Assembly (NCBI RefSeq): GCF_010729665.1
Contig: NZ_AP022610.1
Span: 124,001-188,000 of the forward strand
DNA: 64,000 bases
Reading direction: 5' to 3'
Origin: Mycolicibacterium madagascariense
GTDB lineage: Bacteria; Actinomycetota; Actinomycetes; Mycobacteriales; Mycobacteriaceae
Below the pieces are notes generated by a model. The model did not search any database. It saw nothing but the letters and a program-made list of their open reading frames with translations, and was not told the DNA's origin. Shown here piece by piece: positions 50,243 through 61,581 of this stretch; the stretch's first letter is position 1, and each line of letters starts with the position of its first letter. The position numbers and the translations under genes are program-made.

Positions 50243-51244
50243 GTGCAGTCCATCCAGTTCAGCGCCTTCGGAGACCCCAGCTCGGTGACCCTCGTCGACG
50301 AGCCGCCCCGTGCGATCACCTCCGCCGAGGTACGGATCGCGGTGGAGGCAGCGCCGCTCAATCCGTCGGACTTCCTGCTCCTCGACGGGCGCTACGGCAT
50401 TCGGCCCGAATTGCCCTCACCCCTCGGCGCCGAGGGTGTGGGCGTCGTACTCGAGGTCGGCGACGGGGTGACCCGCGCCGCGGTGGGACAGCGGGTCCTG
50501 ATACTTCCCTCGCACACGTTGGGGACCTGGCAGGACGAGATCGTCGTCGACGAGCGCTACGTCGTCGCGGTGCACCGTGACGCCGATCCCTTGCAGCTGG
50601 CCACCGTGCCGATCAACGCCGCCACCGCATATCTGCTCGTCGACTTCGCCGCGTCCAGCCCCGCCGGGTCCTGGATCCTGCAGACCGCGGCCAATTCCGG
50701 GTTGGGGGCCTTCGTGCGGGTACTGGCGGCCCGCGCGGGTCTGCGCCTGGTCGACGTGGTGCGCAGCGACGGAGCGGCCCAAGCCCTGCGGGCGACCGGT
50801 GCACAGTACGTCGTGGTCGCCAACGACACATTGGGCGTCCAACTCGACGGCGTCCTCGGCGACGAGCAGCTGTCGCTCGCATTGGATGGGGTGGGCGGGC
50901 CGATCATCGACGGCCTGCTGCCCCATCTCGCCAACGACGGACAGATCGTCAGCTTCGGTTCACTGAGCGGCCAGCCGGTCGTCGTTCCCGGCCGCGTGCT
51001 CAACTTCAAGGGGCTGCATGTGCACGGCTTTTGGCTGCACAACTGGCTGTCGTCGGCTCCTGCCGAAGAGATCGACCGCGTCTATACCGAGCTCGTCGAC
51101 CTGGTGGCCGACGGCGTGCTCACCACCCCGGTAGAAGCCGCCTACCCACTCAGCGACCACACCGCGGCCATCGATCGCGCCCGCACCTACGGGCGTTCGG
51201 GCAAGGTGCTCTTCGCCGCGGCGGGTGACGGAACGATCCGATGA
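50243..51244 (+). CDS. MDR reductase (2-enoyl thioester reductase/quinone reductase type)
   Basis: 333 residues, GTG start behind GGAAGAAAG. Zinc-less medium-chain reductase: NPSDFLLLDGRYG catalytic domain and nucleotide loop AANSGLGAFVRVLA at about 152-165, most like Etr1-type enoyl reductases and quinone reductases. NADPH-dependent, cytosolic. Its stop codon overlaps (ATGA, 51241-51244) the start of the MDR fragment. Confidence 0.88.
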   Translation: MQSIQFSAFGDPSSVTLVDEPPRAITSAEVRIAVEAAPLNPSDFLLLDGRYGIRPELPSPLGAEGVGVVLEVGDGVTRAAVGQRVLILPSHTLGTWQDEIVVDERYVVAVHRDADPLQLATVPINAATAYLLVDFAASSPAGSWILQTAANSGLGAFVRVLAARAGLRLVDVVRSDGAAQALRATGAQYVVVANDTLGVQLDGVLGDEQLSLALDGVGGPIIDGLLPHLANDGQIVSFGSLSGQPVVVPGRVLNFKGLHVHGFWLHNWLSSAPAEEIDRVYTELVDLVADGVLTTPVEAAYPLSDHTAAIDRARTYGRSGKVLFAAAGDGTIR

Positions 51245-51462
51245 GGGTCGCCATTCCCACCGGGGCGCTCACCATGAAGCAGCTCAGGCTGCAGGGCGTC
51301 GTGGTCGGTAGTCGGCGCCACCAGCGGGACATGGTGCGCGCCCTGCAGGAGAACGTCGTCCGCCCGGTCGTCGACCGCACCTTCGAACTGGCCGAATTAC
51401 CAACGGCTGTCGACTATTTCCGGTCGGCCCAGCATGTCGGCAAGGTCACGCTGTCATGGTGA
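51241..51462 (+). pseudogene. C-terminal fragment of a zinc-type alcohol dehydrogenase
   Basis: 73 residues that align only with the last quarter of zinc-dependent alcohol dehydrogenases: GVVVGSRRHQRDMVRAL, RPVVDRTFELAELPTAVDYF and a GKVTLSW end. The catalytic domain and the nucleotide fold are absent, so it cannot be a working dehydrogenase. It starts on the ATGA overlap with the preceding intact MDR gene. It is best read as a remnant of a deleted second gene; expression as a small protein is possible. Confidence 0.75.
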
Positions 51463-51510
51463 TCACCCAACGGCCGACCACCGACGATCACATCTGAGAA
51501 GGAGCCACAC

Positions 51511-52562
51511 ATGCGTTACCAGACTTTCGGCGCGCACACCGGACTGCGCGTCTCCGAACTGGCCCTGGGCACGGCCAACTTCGGCACCAATTGGGGGTCG
51601 GGTGCCGAGTTCGACGACGCCAAGAAGATGTTCACGACGTACGTCGACGCGGGCGGGATCTTCCTCGACACCGCCGACGTCTATCAGTTCGGCCAGTCCG
51701 AGACCTTTCTCGCCGATCTGATCGGCAGCGACCGCGACCAGTTCGTGCTGGCCAGCAAGTTCACCCAGGGAGCCGCCGCCGCGTCGGGGGTGTCGCGCAC
51801 GGGGAACAGCCGCAAGGCCATGACCCGGGCGCTGGAGGACTCGCTGCGCCGATTGCGTACCGACTATCTCGACCTGTACTGGGTGCACTGGCCCGACTTC
51901 GTCACCCCCATCGACGAGATCGTCGAAACCATTGCGCTGCTGGTGGACTCGGGCAAGATCCTGCATGCCGGACTATCCAACTTCCCCGCGTGGCGGACGG
52001 CGTACGCCGTCGGTGTGGCCCGCGAGCGCGGCCTGTCGGCCAATGTCATTGGCGTACAGGGCGAGTACAGCCTCGTCGAACGCAGTGCCGACCGGGAAAT
52101 CCTGCCGATGGCCGAGGGGCTCGGCTTGGGCGCGGTGCTGTACTCGCCGCTGGGCGGTGGCCTGCTCACGGGCAAGTACCGCGCCAGCGACGAGGGCCGG
52201 TTGACCACCCTGGGTGCGGTCATTCAGCGCGAGGACACCGATCAGAAGACCGCCGTCGTCGATGCGGTGCTGCGGGTGGCCAGCGACATCGGTTGTACCC
52301 CAGGCCAAGTCGCACTGGCATGGGAGCTGGAGCGTGGTCGTCGCTCGAGCACCGCCGTCGTGCCGATCATCGGGCCGCGCACCCCGGCGCAGCTCGACGA
52401 GTACCTCGGCGCCCTGGACGTCACTCTCGACGAGGCGCAGCATCGACTGCTGACCGACGTCAGCGCGCCGGAACTGGGAGCGCCCCACGACGACGCGGCA
52501 GCCCAGGCCGACTCCGTCCGCGGCGGGGTGGGCGATCGTTTCGTCCTCGGATACCCGGTGCC

Positions 52563-52566
<4 letters not shown>
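51511..52566 (+). CDS. aldo/keto reductase
   Basis: 351 residues, with GAGAAGGAG upstream. AKR family of the Tas/YajO/voltage-gated-K-channel beta kind: DTADVYQFGQSE with catalytic Asp/Tyr, LASKFTQG with Lys, YWVHWPDF with His, and the cofactor part IIGPRTPAQLDEYLGAL. Its stop overlaps (ATGA, 52563-52566) the next gene, so it is coupled to it. Confidence 0.9.
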
Positions 52567-53956
<1,390 letters not shown>

Positions 53957-53960
<4 letters not shown>

Positions 53961-54556
53961 GCTGGCCGGCGACGAGCGACTTCGGAATGGACGCCGCGGC
54001 CGAGGAATTGGCCTTCGTGCAGGACCTCATGAACACGGTGTCCGGCGGCAAGCCCCACCGCGCCGACCTGCTCGCCGACCTCGCCTCGGCGCGGGTCTGG
54101 CTCGACACGTGCCTGGACAGCCTGGCGGCCGTGACGGGGTCGCCGCGGTGGGACGTCGAGCTCGTCGCCGACGACCTGGATGGCCTGCGCGCACTGCGGG
54201 CCGACCTGCGCCACGTGATCGCAGTGCGTCACGACGGAGCCGACACCCGCTCCGGCGTTCCCCTGCAGTCGGCTACCGCTGCGCTGCAACTGGATTCCGA
54301 CGGAATAGTCGCCCTGCGGCCGCGCGGCACCGGCGCCCGCCAGCTTACCTCGCTGGTGCTGTCGGTGATCTATCGCGCGCAGCTCGCCGATACGTGGCGA
54401 CGAATCAAACCGTGCCGAAACCCCAAGTGCGCCGCGGTCTTCTACGATCGCTCACGCAACAACAGTGGCGTCTGGCACGACGTGCGCGTTTGCGGTAACG
54501 CGGTCAACCTGCGGGCCTCCCGGGCCCGCCGTCAGGCGGAGGCGAAGCGCGCGTAA
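53957..54556 (+). CDS. CGNR-type zinc finger regulator (ABATE domain)
   Basis: 199 residues. N-terminal ABATE-like stress domain and C-terminal zinc finger: CRNPKC (153-158) and VCGNAVNLRASRARR with Cys179. The usual CGNR motif reads CGNA here, yet the following basic helix is intact. Such proteins are presumed DNA-binding regulators of their own operon. ATGA overlap with the PLP gene makes it the last gene of the unit. It is the nearest candidate for binding the GACTATG sites, but that is a guess. Confidence 0.82.
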
Positions 54557-54571
54557 CCCGCTGGGGGCCCG

Positions 54572-56563
54572 TCACAGATTGTGCACGGACACGGGTGCGA
54601 CGTGCTCGCCCTCGGGTAGCGGGAACCCGAAGACCTGTGCGTAGAAAGACAATTCGGACTCCAGCGCACGGCGGATGTTGGGCGCCTGACGGAAGCCGTG
54701 CTGCTCGCCCTCGAACGCCACGTAGGCGACGGGCACGCCCTTGGCGCGCAGTGCATCGACGATCATCTCGGCCTGGTTGGGCGGCACGACCTCGTCCTCG
54801 AGACCCTGCAGGACGATGAGCGGCCGGTCGAAGCCGTCGACGTGGTGGATCGGCGAGCGCTCGACGTACAGATCGCGACGCTCGGGGTAGGGCCCGATCA
54901 GACCGTCGAGATAACGGCTCTCGAACTTGTGGGTCTCGGTGGCCAGCGCCTCCAGGTCCGCCACGCCGTAGTGGCTGGCGCCCGCGGCGAAGGTGTCGCG
55001 GAACGCGAGGACGGCGAGCGTCGTGTAACCCCCCGCCGAGCCGCCTCGAATGCAGAGCCTGGCCGGGTCGACCCGGCCCTGCTCGGCCAGCCAGCGGGCG
55101 GCCGCCTCGCAGTCGTCGAGGTCGACGACGCCCCACTGCCGGCGCAGCTGATTGCGGTAGGCACGGCCGTACCCGGTGGACCCGCCGTAGTTGACGTCCA
55201 CGACGGCGAAGCCTCGGCTGGTCCAGTACTGCGTGCCCAGTTGCAGCATCGGACGGGCCGCGCCGGTCGGACCGCCGTGGATCAGCACCAGCAGTGGTGG
55301 CAGCTCGCCGGGGTCACCGGTGGCGTCGGGATTGGTGGGTGGGTAGAACAGCGCGTGGGCGGTACGGCCACCGCTGGTGGGGAACGAGATGGGCTCGGGC
55401 GTGGAGAACCACTCCGTTCCGAGGCCGAGATCCCTTGGCGCGCGAAGCATCTCGCTGGAGGTGACCGATCCCGCGTCGTCGACGGACACCGCCACCACGG
55501 CCGGTTCGGTGGTGGCGGACGCGCCGATGAAGACGATGCGGTCACCGTCGGCCCGGATCGAGGCGAACGACGTGTAGGGCACGTCGAGGTCGACGATGCG
55601 CCCGTCGGCGAGACGCACCGCCAGGTACCCGAGCCCGTCGCGTGACGAGACGAACGCGATGCGGCCGCCCGACAGGAACGCATAGCTGGACTGTCCAAAA
55701 ACCCATTGCGGCCCGCCGATTTCGGCGTCGAGCGTCACCATCGCCTCGACCCGGTCGACTGCGGGCAGCCACCGATACAGGTTCCACCAGTTCGTCCGGT
55801 CGGAGATGAACCACAGCGCGCCGTCGTCGGCCCAGCGGGGTTCGCTCACCGACTCGCCGGCGCCGGTGCCGCCCGGGGCCGAGTCGGGTCGGCCCGCCAC
55901 CACCGTGACGGAACCCAGCACCGGACCGGTGTCGTCGGCCGCCAGACCGGCGACGCACAATTCGGTGCCGTCCCAGGGCATGTCGGGATGCGACCACTGC
56001 AGCCAGCAGAGCCGCGCGCCGTCCGGCGAGAGCCTGGGATCGGACACGAAGTCGGTACCCGAGACCAGCACCCGCGGCGCCAGGCGACCCGAGACGTCGA
56101 GCACCACGATCTCGTTCACCACCGCGGCGGGACCGCCGCCCGCGGGATGGTGCTCGCGCACCAGCAGCGCCCACCGCCCGTCCGCGGTGACGCAGCCATC
56201 GGCCCAACGGTCACCGCGGGGCATCTCGGGCTCCGGGGTCATGGGGACGGGCGGCTCCGACCCGGTGAGGGTGTAGAGGCGCTGGTCGGCCCAGTCGGTG
56301 AACCACAGCGTGTCACCCGCGACCCACCACGCGCCACCGCCGTATTCGTGGGCGGCGGTGCGGGCGTTGGCGCCTGCGGGCAACAGGTCGACGGCAGGTC
56401 CCCCACCGGTGCGCCGGACGAGTTGCGTGCGGCCGCCCTCCTCCGGCCGCTGTTCGGCCCAGGTCACGGTGTCACCGTGAATGCTCACCCCGCCGAGGCC
56501 GGCCGCGGCGCGCACCACGAGTTCGGAGGTGATGGGGGTGGTCCACGAGCCGAAGTTCGCCAT
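54572..56563 (-). CDS. prolyl oligopeptidase family serine peptidase (S9)
   Basis: 663 residues. N-terminal seven-bladed beta-propeller (about 1-395) and C-terminal alpha/beta hydrolase domain with the triad Ser509 (RGGSAGGYTT), Asp590 (GLEDEVVPP) and His622 (GEQHGFRQ). No signal peptide; cytosolic aminoacyl- or oligopeptidase by family. It follows the topoisomerase A-like gene by 22 bases and may share its transcript. Confidence 0.92.
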   Translation of the reverse strand: MANFGSWTTPITSELVVRAAAGLGGVSIHGDTVTWAEQRPEEGGRTQLVRRTGGGPAVDLLPAGANARTAAHEYGGGAWWVAGDTLWFTDWADQRLYTLTGSEPPVPMTPEPEMPRGDRWADGCVTADGRWALLVREHHPAGGGPAAVVNEIVVLDVSGRLAPRVLVSGTDFVSDPRLSPDGARLCWLQWSHPDMPWDGTELCVAGLAADDTGPVLGSVTVVAGRPDSAPGGTGAGESVSEPRWADDGALWFISDRTNWWNLYRWLPAVDRVEAMVTLDAEIGGPQWVFGQSSYAFLSGGRIAFVSSRDGLGYLAVRLADGRIVDLDVPYTSFASIRADGDRIVFIGASATTEPAVVAVSVDDAGSVTSSEMLRAPRDLGLGTEWFSTPEPISFPTSGGRTAHALFYPPTNPDATGDPGELPPLLVLIHGGPTGAARPMLQLGTQYWTSRGFAVVDVNYGGSTGYGRAYRNQLRRQWGVVDLDDCEAAARWLAEQGRVDPARLCIRGGSAGGYTTLAVLAFRDTFAAGASHYGVADLEALATETHKFESRYLDGLIGPYPERRDLYVERSPIHHVDGFDRPLIVLQGLEDEVVPPNQAEMIVDALRAKGVPVAYVAFEGEQHGFRQAPNIRRALESELSFYAQVFGFPLPEGEHVAPVSVHNL

Positions 56564-56585
56564 GGCGCCCCAGCCTAATCCGGGG

Positions 56586-58730
56586 TCACTCCGTCGCCGC
56601 CGGGGTGACGTCGCTGCCGGACCCCTTGATCGATGCCTTCGCGCGCTTCTCGGCCCGCACCGCCCGCGTGCCGCGCACGAATCCGGTCGCCGACACCGCG
56701 GCCGCGAGCAACGCGTCCTCGCCGTTGACGAACGGGTGGAAACCGACCCCGACGCCGCCGCGGCCCTTCACCGGGATGTCGGCGACTTCGGTGACCTTCC
56801 ACGCCTTTTCGGACAGCGACAGGATGGCCTCGCCGTTGGCGCACGTGAGCGGTAGGGCGGCGACGACCTCGTCGCCGTCGGCCGCCAGCTTCACCCCGGC
56901 GACCCCGTTGCCGGCCGCGCCCTGCGGATTCACGACGGCAGGGTCGATGCGCAACACCTTCCCGCGTCGCGTCACCAGTGCCAGATGCATGCCCGGGGCG
57001 AGCACCCCCGAGCGCACCAGACCGGTGATGTCCGGTGCGACCGGGATGTCGCGGATCTTGTAGGGCAGACCGCTGCCGGTGGTGAACTTGACCCGCCCGT
57101 CGGTCCACACCGCCCACCCCAGACCGGAGGTGAGCAACTCGCCATGGCTGTCTGAGAACACGCCGCGATCGTCGAGTCGCCACGCGGCGTTGACCTTCCG
57201 CTCCCGCGACCCGTCCTCGTCGGTGCCTGCCGACACGGGCGTGGCCTCGAGGTCGAGCACCGTGCGACGGTTGAACTCCTTGCCCTTGAACAGTTTTGCC
57301 GTCTCCACCAACTCCTGGTCGATCACCACGCGACGCGCATCGGGGTTCGACACCAGCTCGGTCAGCTCGAGGAACTCGGCGTCCAGCTTCTCCGCTTCGG
57401 CCTGCAACTCGATGACGTCGAGCTTGGTCAACCGCCGAAGCTGAAGTCCCAGAACGTAATCCGCCTGTTCGGTGTCGATCGAGAACCGCTCCTGCAGCCC
57501 CTGGCGGGCGTCGTCGACGGTGTCGGAGCCTCGGATCACCGCGACCGCGGCGTCGATGTCGAGGTGAATGGTCATCAGGCCGGCGACCAGGTGCCGCCGC
57601 GCGGTGACCTTCTCCAGTCGATACTCGCTGCGGCGCAACACCACCGAGTCGCGCAGGTGCAGGAAGGCGCCGATCAGTTCGCGCACCGTCCACCAGCGCG
57701 GCACGCGGTCCTCGTCGAGCGCGACCAGGCTGGCGGCGAACGTCGACTCCAGCGGCGTGAGTGCCAGCAGCTGGTCACGGATCGTCTCGGCGCTGTGCCC
57801 GCGCTTGGCGGAGACGACGATGCGCAACCCGTTGCGGCGGTCGGTGAGGTCGGACATGTCGGCCACGCCCGACAGCTCCCCGGACTCGACCAGCGCCCGG
57901 ATCCGCTCCTGCACCGTGTTGCTCGCGACGCCGGGCGGCAGCTCGGTCACGATGACGTTCTTCCCGTCGACCGAAACCGTGCCGCGCACCGTCAGCTGCC
58001 CTCGCCCCGTGGTGACGTACTCGCGCAGCCCGGCCGTGCCGATCACGCTGGCACCGCAGCCCCAGTCGGGGCCGGGGATGAGCTTCATGAGCCGGTCGTC
58101 GGTCATGTTCGGGGTCTTCAACAGCGCCCGGCACGCAGCCATGATCTCGCGCGGGTTGTGCGCGGGCACCTTGGTGGCCCAGCCCTCGGCGATGCCGACC
58201 GCGCCGTTGCAGAGCAGCACCGGCCACTGTGCGGGCAGCACCGTCGGCTCGATCCATTCGCCGTCGAACGTCGAGACCATGGGCACGGCATGGTCGTTGA
58301 GCTCGGCGGTCAGTGCGGCGCCGGGTGCCGAGAGCCGCATCTCGGTGTAGCGATCGGCCGCGGGGATGTCGCCCTGGATGCGCGGGAACGCGCCCTGCCC
58401 GTCGATGACCTTGACGCGCTGGAAGTCCGCGGCCATCAGCGCGGCGGCCCCGTACATCGACGCACCGCCGTGGGGATGCAGGTTGCCGGTGACGGCGGAG
58501 CACACCTTGGAGGACTTCTGCGGCTTGTTTCCCGGCAGCAGCCGCGAGTCGTGCATCTGATAGAGCAGGCGCCGCTGGCCGGGCTTGAGCCCGTCGAACG
58601 CCGACGGGATGGCGCGATCGCTGACGCTGTAGAGCGCGAACGTCAGCTGGTAGTGGTTCCAGTAGTCGTCGGCGCTCTGGTCGAGCACCAGGTCGGGATT
58701 CTGTTCGGGAACGTCGAGGGTGGCGGTCAC
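56586..58730 (-). CDS. type IIA topoisomerase A subunit, TopoNM-like
   Basis: 714 residues from GTG at 58730, 9 bases after the stop of the B subunit. Catalytic Tyr128 in AADRYTEMRLS, the WHD (RRLLYQMHDSRLL, HPHGGASMYG) and a C-terminal domain with beta-pinwheel-like repeats. It is shorter than GyrA (about 840) and differs in the region before the Tyr (GQGAFPRIQGD). Mycobacteria lack topoisomerase IV, but M. smegmatis has TopoNM, a type II enzyme reported to introduce positive supercoils; this pair fits it. Confidence 0.88.
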   Translation of the reverse strand: MTATLDVPEQNPDLVLDQSADDYWNHYQLTFALYSVSDRAIPSAFDGLKPGQRRLLYQMHDSRLLPGNKPQKSSKVCSAVTGNLHPHGGASMYGAAALMAADFQRVKVIDGQGAFPRIQGDIPAADRYTEMRLSAPGAALTAELNDHAVPMVSTFDGEWIEPTVLPAQWPVLLCNGAVGIAEGWATKVPAHNPREIMAACRALLKTPNMTDDRLMKLIPGPDWGCGASVIGTAGLREYVTTGRGQLTVRGTVSVDGKNVIVTELPPGVASNTVQERIRALVESGELSGVADMSDLTDRRNGLRIVVSAKRGHSAETIRDQLLALTPLESTFAASLVALDEDRVPRWWTVRELIGAFLHLRDSVVLRRSEYRLEKVTARRHLVAGLMTIHLDIDAAVAVIRGSDTVDDARQGLQERFSIDTEQADYVLGLQLRRLTKLDVIELQAEAEKLDAEFLELTELVSNPDARRVVIDQELVETAKLFKGKEFNRRTVLDLEATPVSAGTDEDGSRERKVNAAWRLDDRGVFSDSHGELLTSGLGWAVWTDGRVKFTTGSGLPYKIRDIPVAPDITGLVRSGVLAPGMHLALVTRRGKVLRIDPAVVNPQGAAGNGVAGVKLAADGDEVVAALPLTCANGEAILSLSEKAWKVTEVADIPVKGRGGVGVGFHPFVNGEDALLAAAVSATGFVRGTRAVRAEKRAKASIKGSGSDVTPAATE

Positions 58731-58739
58731 GTCGTACTC

Positions 58740-60773
58740 CTAGTCGAGGTCGAGGGCGGAGGTGTCGACGCGGGAGGCGACGTCGGCCATCCACGTGCGT
58801 CTGCCCTCCGGGGGCCCGCCGAACAGGGTGTGGTGCAGTTTCGGGTCACCGTCGTCGAGGTTGACGCGAATCACGGTGCGCCGCTGAGGATCCAGCACGG
58901 TGTTCCAGAAGTCGTCGGCGTCCATCTCGCCGAGGCCCTTGTTCCGCTGGACCTCCACCTTGCGTTTGGACGTGGCCTTCAGCTGGGTGACGGCCGCGTC
59001 CCGCTCGACCTCGTCCTGGCAGTAGATGCGCTGCTGACCGTCCTTGACCACGAACAGCGGCGGCAGCGTCACGTAGACCATCCCGGCCTTGACGAGCGGG
59101 CGGTAGAAGTCCAGGAACATCGAGATGAGGCTCGAGTTGATGTTGCCGCCGTCGGGGTCGGCGTCGGAGGCGAACAGGATGCGGTCATAGCGGCACGACT
59201 CCGGATCGCAGTTGTCGCGGACCCCGCAGCCGAGGATGCGCTCGATCGAGTCGAACTCGTCCTTGACGCGCGCCTTGTTCAGGGTGAAGCCATAGACGTT
59301 GGGCGGCTTGCCCTTCAGTGGGAAGGCCGCCTGGAACGTGGCGTCCCTGGCCGCCTTGATGGTGCCGAGCGCCGAGTCGCCCTCGCACAGGAACAGCTCG
59401 GCGCCGGAGCCGCGTCCGGTCTCGCGGCTGGGCAGCAATTTCGGCGGCAGCGACAGATTCGTCCCGAGGCCCTTGGCCTTCGACGCGGCGCGGGACCGGG
59501 CCTTGGCGCCCTCCGCGCTGCGCCGTGCCCTGGCCGCCTCGAGCGCCAGCTTCGTCCAGAGCGACACCGTGTCGCCGTTGCCGGGGTTCGCGGCCCAGAT
59601 CGTGACGCTGCGGGCGACGTCGGGAGCCATCGCCACGTTCAGCGACCGCGACGACACCGCGGTCTTGGCCTGGGAGTCCCAGGCCACGTCGGGCGCCCGG
59701 GTGTCCACGGCGAGCGCGGTCACCGCGGCGAAGTCCTGCGGCTCGGGGCCGTCCTCACCCTTGGCCAGGCCGAGGTCGCGAATGCGGGACGCGCGGTCGG
59801 CCAGCGCCTCCGACAGCCCCTTCACCGCGGCCGTCAGATGGGAGCCGCCGCCCGGCGTGCGCACGGTGTTGCAGAACGCGGCGACGGTGGCCGGTTCGGC
59901 GGGGCCCGCCGTCAGCGACCAGCGAAAGGGCGTCGGGCCACGGCCGGTGGTGTACTCGCCGCGGCCCTCGACGACCGCGCGCACCGATGGCACGGGCGCG
60001 CCGGCGGCGACGCAGACGAGGTCCAGGAGGGTGTCGGTGCCCCACGGGCCGTCGAACGGTTCGAGCAGCTCGGGCCGGACGACGTCCCCGGGCCAGCCCT
60101 CGTCGACGACCATCAGGTGCACCCCGGGGGACATCCGCGCCGCGGCGTGCGCCCGCAGCAGTACCTCGTTGACGTCCAAGCTGGCGTCCGGCACGACCGC
60201 GACGTCGAACAGGATGCGCACCTCGGTGCCATGTACGTCCGGCTTGCGGTTGCCGACGCCGCGCAGCTTCTGGGTGTCGGCGCGGGTGAACGTCGCGTGC
60301 GGGTCGAAGTCCTTGCCCTCGAAGGTTCCCGGGTAGCCGCCGCCGAAGCTCTGCAGGTAGGTCTTCCCCGCCCGGCGGACCGTCACGTCGGTTCTAGCAG
60401 AGATGAAAACGGCTGCGGCAGCACCGATTCCGTTGAGTCCGGCGCCCGTGCTCGCGGCGTCGGCGTGGGTGGAGAACTTGCCGCCCGCCCGGGCGGTGCC
60501 CAGCGTCTTGACGATGCCGTTCTTCCCGTTCACGGGGTCGGAGTCGACGGGCAGCCCGCGGCCGTCGTCGGCGACGCTGACCGAACCGTCGGCGTGCAGC
60601 GTGATGGTGACGCGCGATCCGCCGTGAGCGGGGTCGGCCACCTCCTCGATGGCGTTGTCGACGATCTCGCGCAGCGCGGTGTTGAGCACGTCGAGACCGA
60701 GATTCACCGCTGGGCGCAGGCGGGTGTGCTGGACGTCGTCGAGCTCGGTGATGTCGGCGGCGGTGTAGCTCAC
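58740..60773 (-). CDS. type IIA topoisomerase B subunit, TopoNM-like
   Basis: 677 residues from GTG at 60773, behind GGAGAGG. GHKL ATPase with the Mg-binding Asn40 in REIVDNAIEE, SVADDGRGLP and the ATP lid GAGLNGIGAAAA; transducer; TOPRIM domain with LFLCEGDSA and the metal-binding ASDADPDG. GyrB-like overall but with the divergence expected of TopoN. Together with the downstream A subunit it forms a complete second type II topoisomerase. Confidence 0.9.
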   Translation of the reverse strand: MSYTAADITELDDVQHTRLRPAVNLGLDVLNTALREIVDNAIEEVADPAHGGSRVTITLHADGSVSVADDGRGLPVDSDPVNGKNGIVKTLGTARAGGKFSTHADAASTGAGLNGIGAAAAVFISARTDVTVRRAGKTYLQSFGGGYPGTFEGKDFDPHATFTRADTQKLRGVGNRKPDVHGTEVRILFDVAVVPDASLDVNEVLLRAHAAARMSPGVHLMVVDEGWPGDVVRPELLEPFDGPWGTDTLLDLVCVAAGAPVPSVRAVVEGRGEYTTGRGPTPFRWSLTAGPAEPATVAAFCNTVRTPGGGSHLTAAVKGLSEALADRASRIRDLGLAKGEDGPEPQDFAAVTALAVDTRAPDVAWDSQAKTAVSSRSLNVAMAPDVARSVTIWAANPGNGDTVSLWTKLALEAARARRSAEGAKARSRAASKAKGLGTNLSLPPKLLPSRETGRGSGAELFLCEGDSALGTIKAARDATFQAAFPLKGKPPNVYGFTLNKARVKDEFDSIERILGCGVRDNCDPESCRYDRILFASDADPDGGNINSSLISMFLDFYRPLVKAGMVYVTLPPLFVVKDGQQRIYCQDEVERDAAVTQLKATSKRKVEVQRNKGLGEMDADDFWNTVLDPQRRTVIRVNLDDGDPKLHHTLFGGPPEGRRTWMADVASRVDTSALDLD

Positions 60774-60984
60774 TGCTCGTCCTCTCCTTCCAGGCCGAGG
60801 AGAAGGAGACCGAAATTCACGGACTCCTGCCGTCGATCCACTCGGCGGGCACCGGGGTGCCGCGCACATGGTAGACGCCTCGTCGGACATCTCCGCGCAG
60901 CCGCGGCGGCGGTGCCCGGCCACGAGTCGAGTGTCACGTCGGGTGCCATACTGCGCCTCAATCGAGGCGGAAGGAACGTGACAC

Positions 60985-61575
60985 GTGCACTGGTCGCAGA
61001 TTCACGGCTGGTTCGGCTGGCGCGATCTGCAGGAGGAGGCCGTCGCGACCTTCGCCGAGGGCAGCACCTTCGTCGAGGTGGGCTCCTACCTCGGCCGCAG
61101 CCTGTGCTCGCTGGCCGAGGTGGTCCAACAGTCCGGGCGGCGGTTCACGGTGGTCGGCGTCGACTACTGCCGCGGCAGCGGGCGGGAGGGCACCGCGGAC
61201 AAGGACTCCCACGCCGCCGCCGTCGCCGACGGTGGCGGCACCTTCGCCGGGCAACTGCACCGCAACCTCATCGCCTGCGGTGCCGCCGATCGGGTGCACC
61301 TCGTGGTCAGCCCGTCACCGGCGGCCGCCGCGCTGTTCGCCGACGAATCTCTGGCCTGGGTGCACCTCGACGCCCGCCACGAGTACGACAGCGTGCTGGC
61401 CGACATCGACGGCTGGCTGCCGAAGGTGGCGCCGGGCGGCTGGCTATCCGGCGACGACTACGACGAGCAGTGGTGGCCGGGTGTGGTCGGGGCGGTGCGC
61501 GAGCGGCTGCCCGACGCCCAGGAGTGCTCGACCCGGCAGTGGCGCTGGGTCAAGCCGCCGGCCCCGCCGCGCTGA
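60985..61575 (+). CDS. class I SAM-dependent methyltransferase
   Basis: 196 residues, GTG start with AAGGA upstream. Methyltransf_24-like: FVEVGSYLGRSLCSLAEV is motif I, VVGVDYC motif post-I, and VHLDARHEYDSVLADIDGWLPKVAPGGWLSGDDY the later strands. Such proteins accompany glycosyl or natural-product genes, but nothing of that kind is next to it. Convergent with the GMC gene, 6-base gap. Confidence 0.82.
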   Translation: MHWSQIHGWFGWRDLQEEAVATFAEGSTFVEVGSYLGRSLCSLAEVVQQSGRRFTVVGVDYCRGSGREGTADKDSHAAAVADGGGTFAGQLHRNLIACGAADRVHLVVSPSPAAAALFADESLAWVHLDARHEYDSVLADIDGWLPKVAPGGWLSGDDYDEQWWPGVVGAVRERLPDAQECSTRQWRWVKPPAPPR

Positions 61576-61581
61576 CGGACG

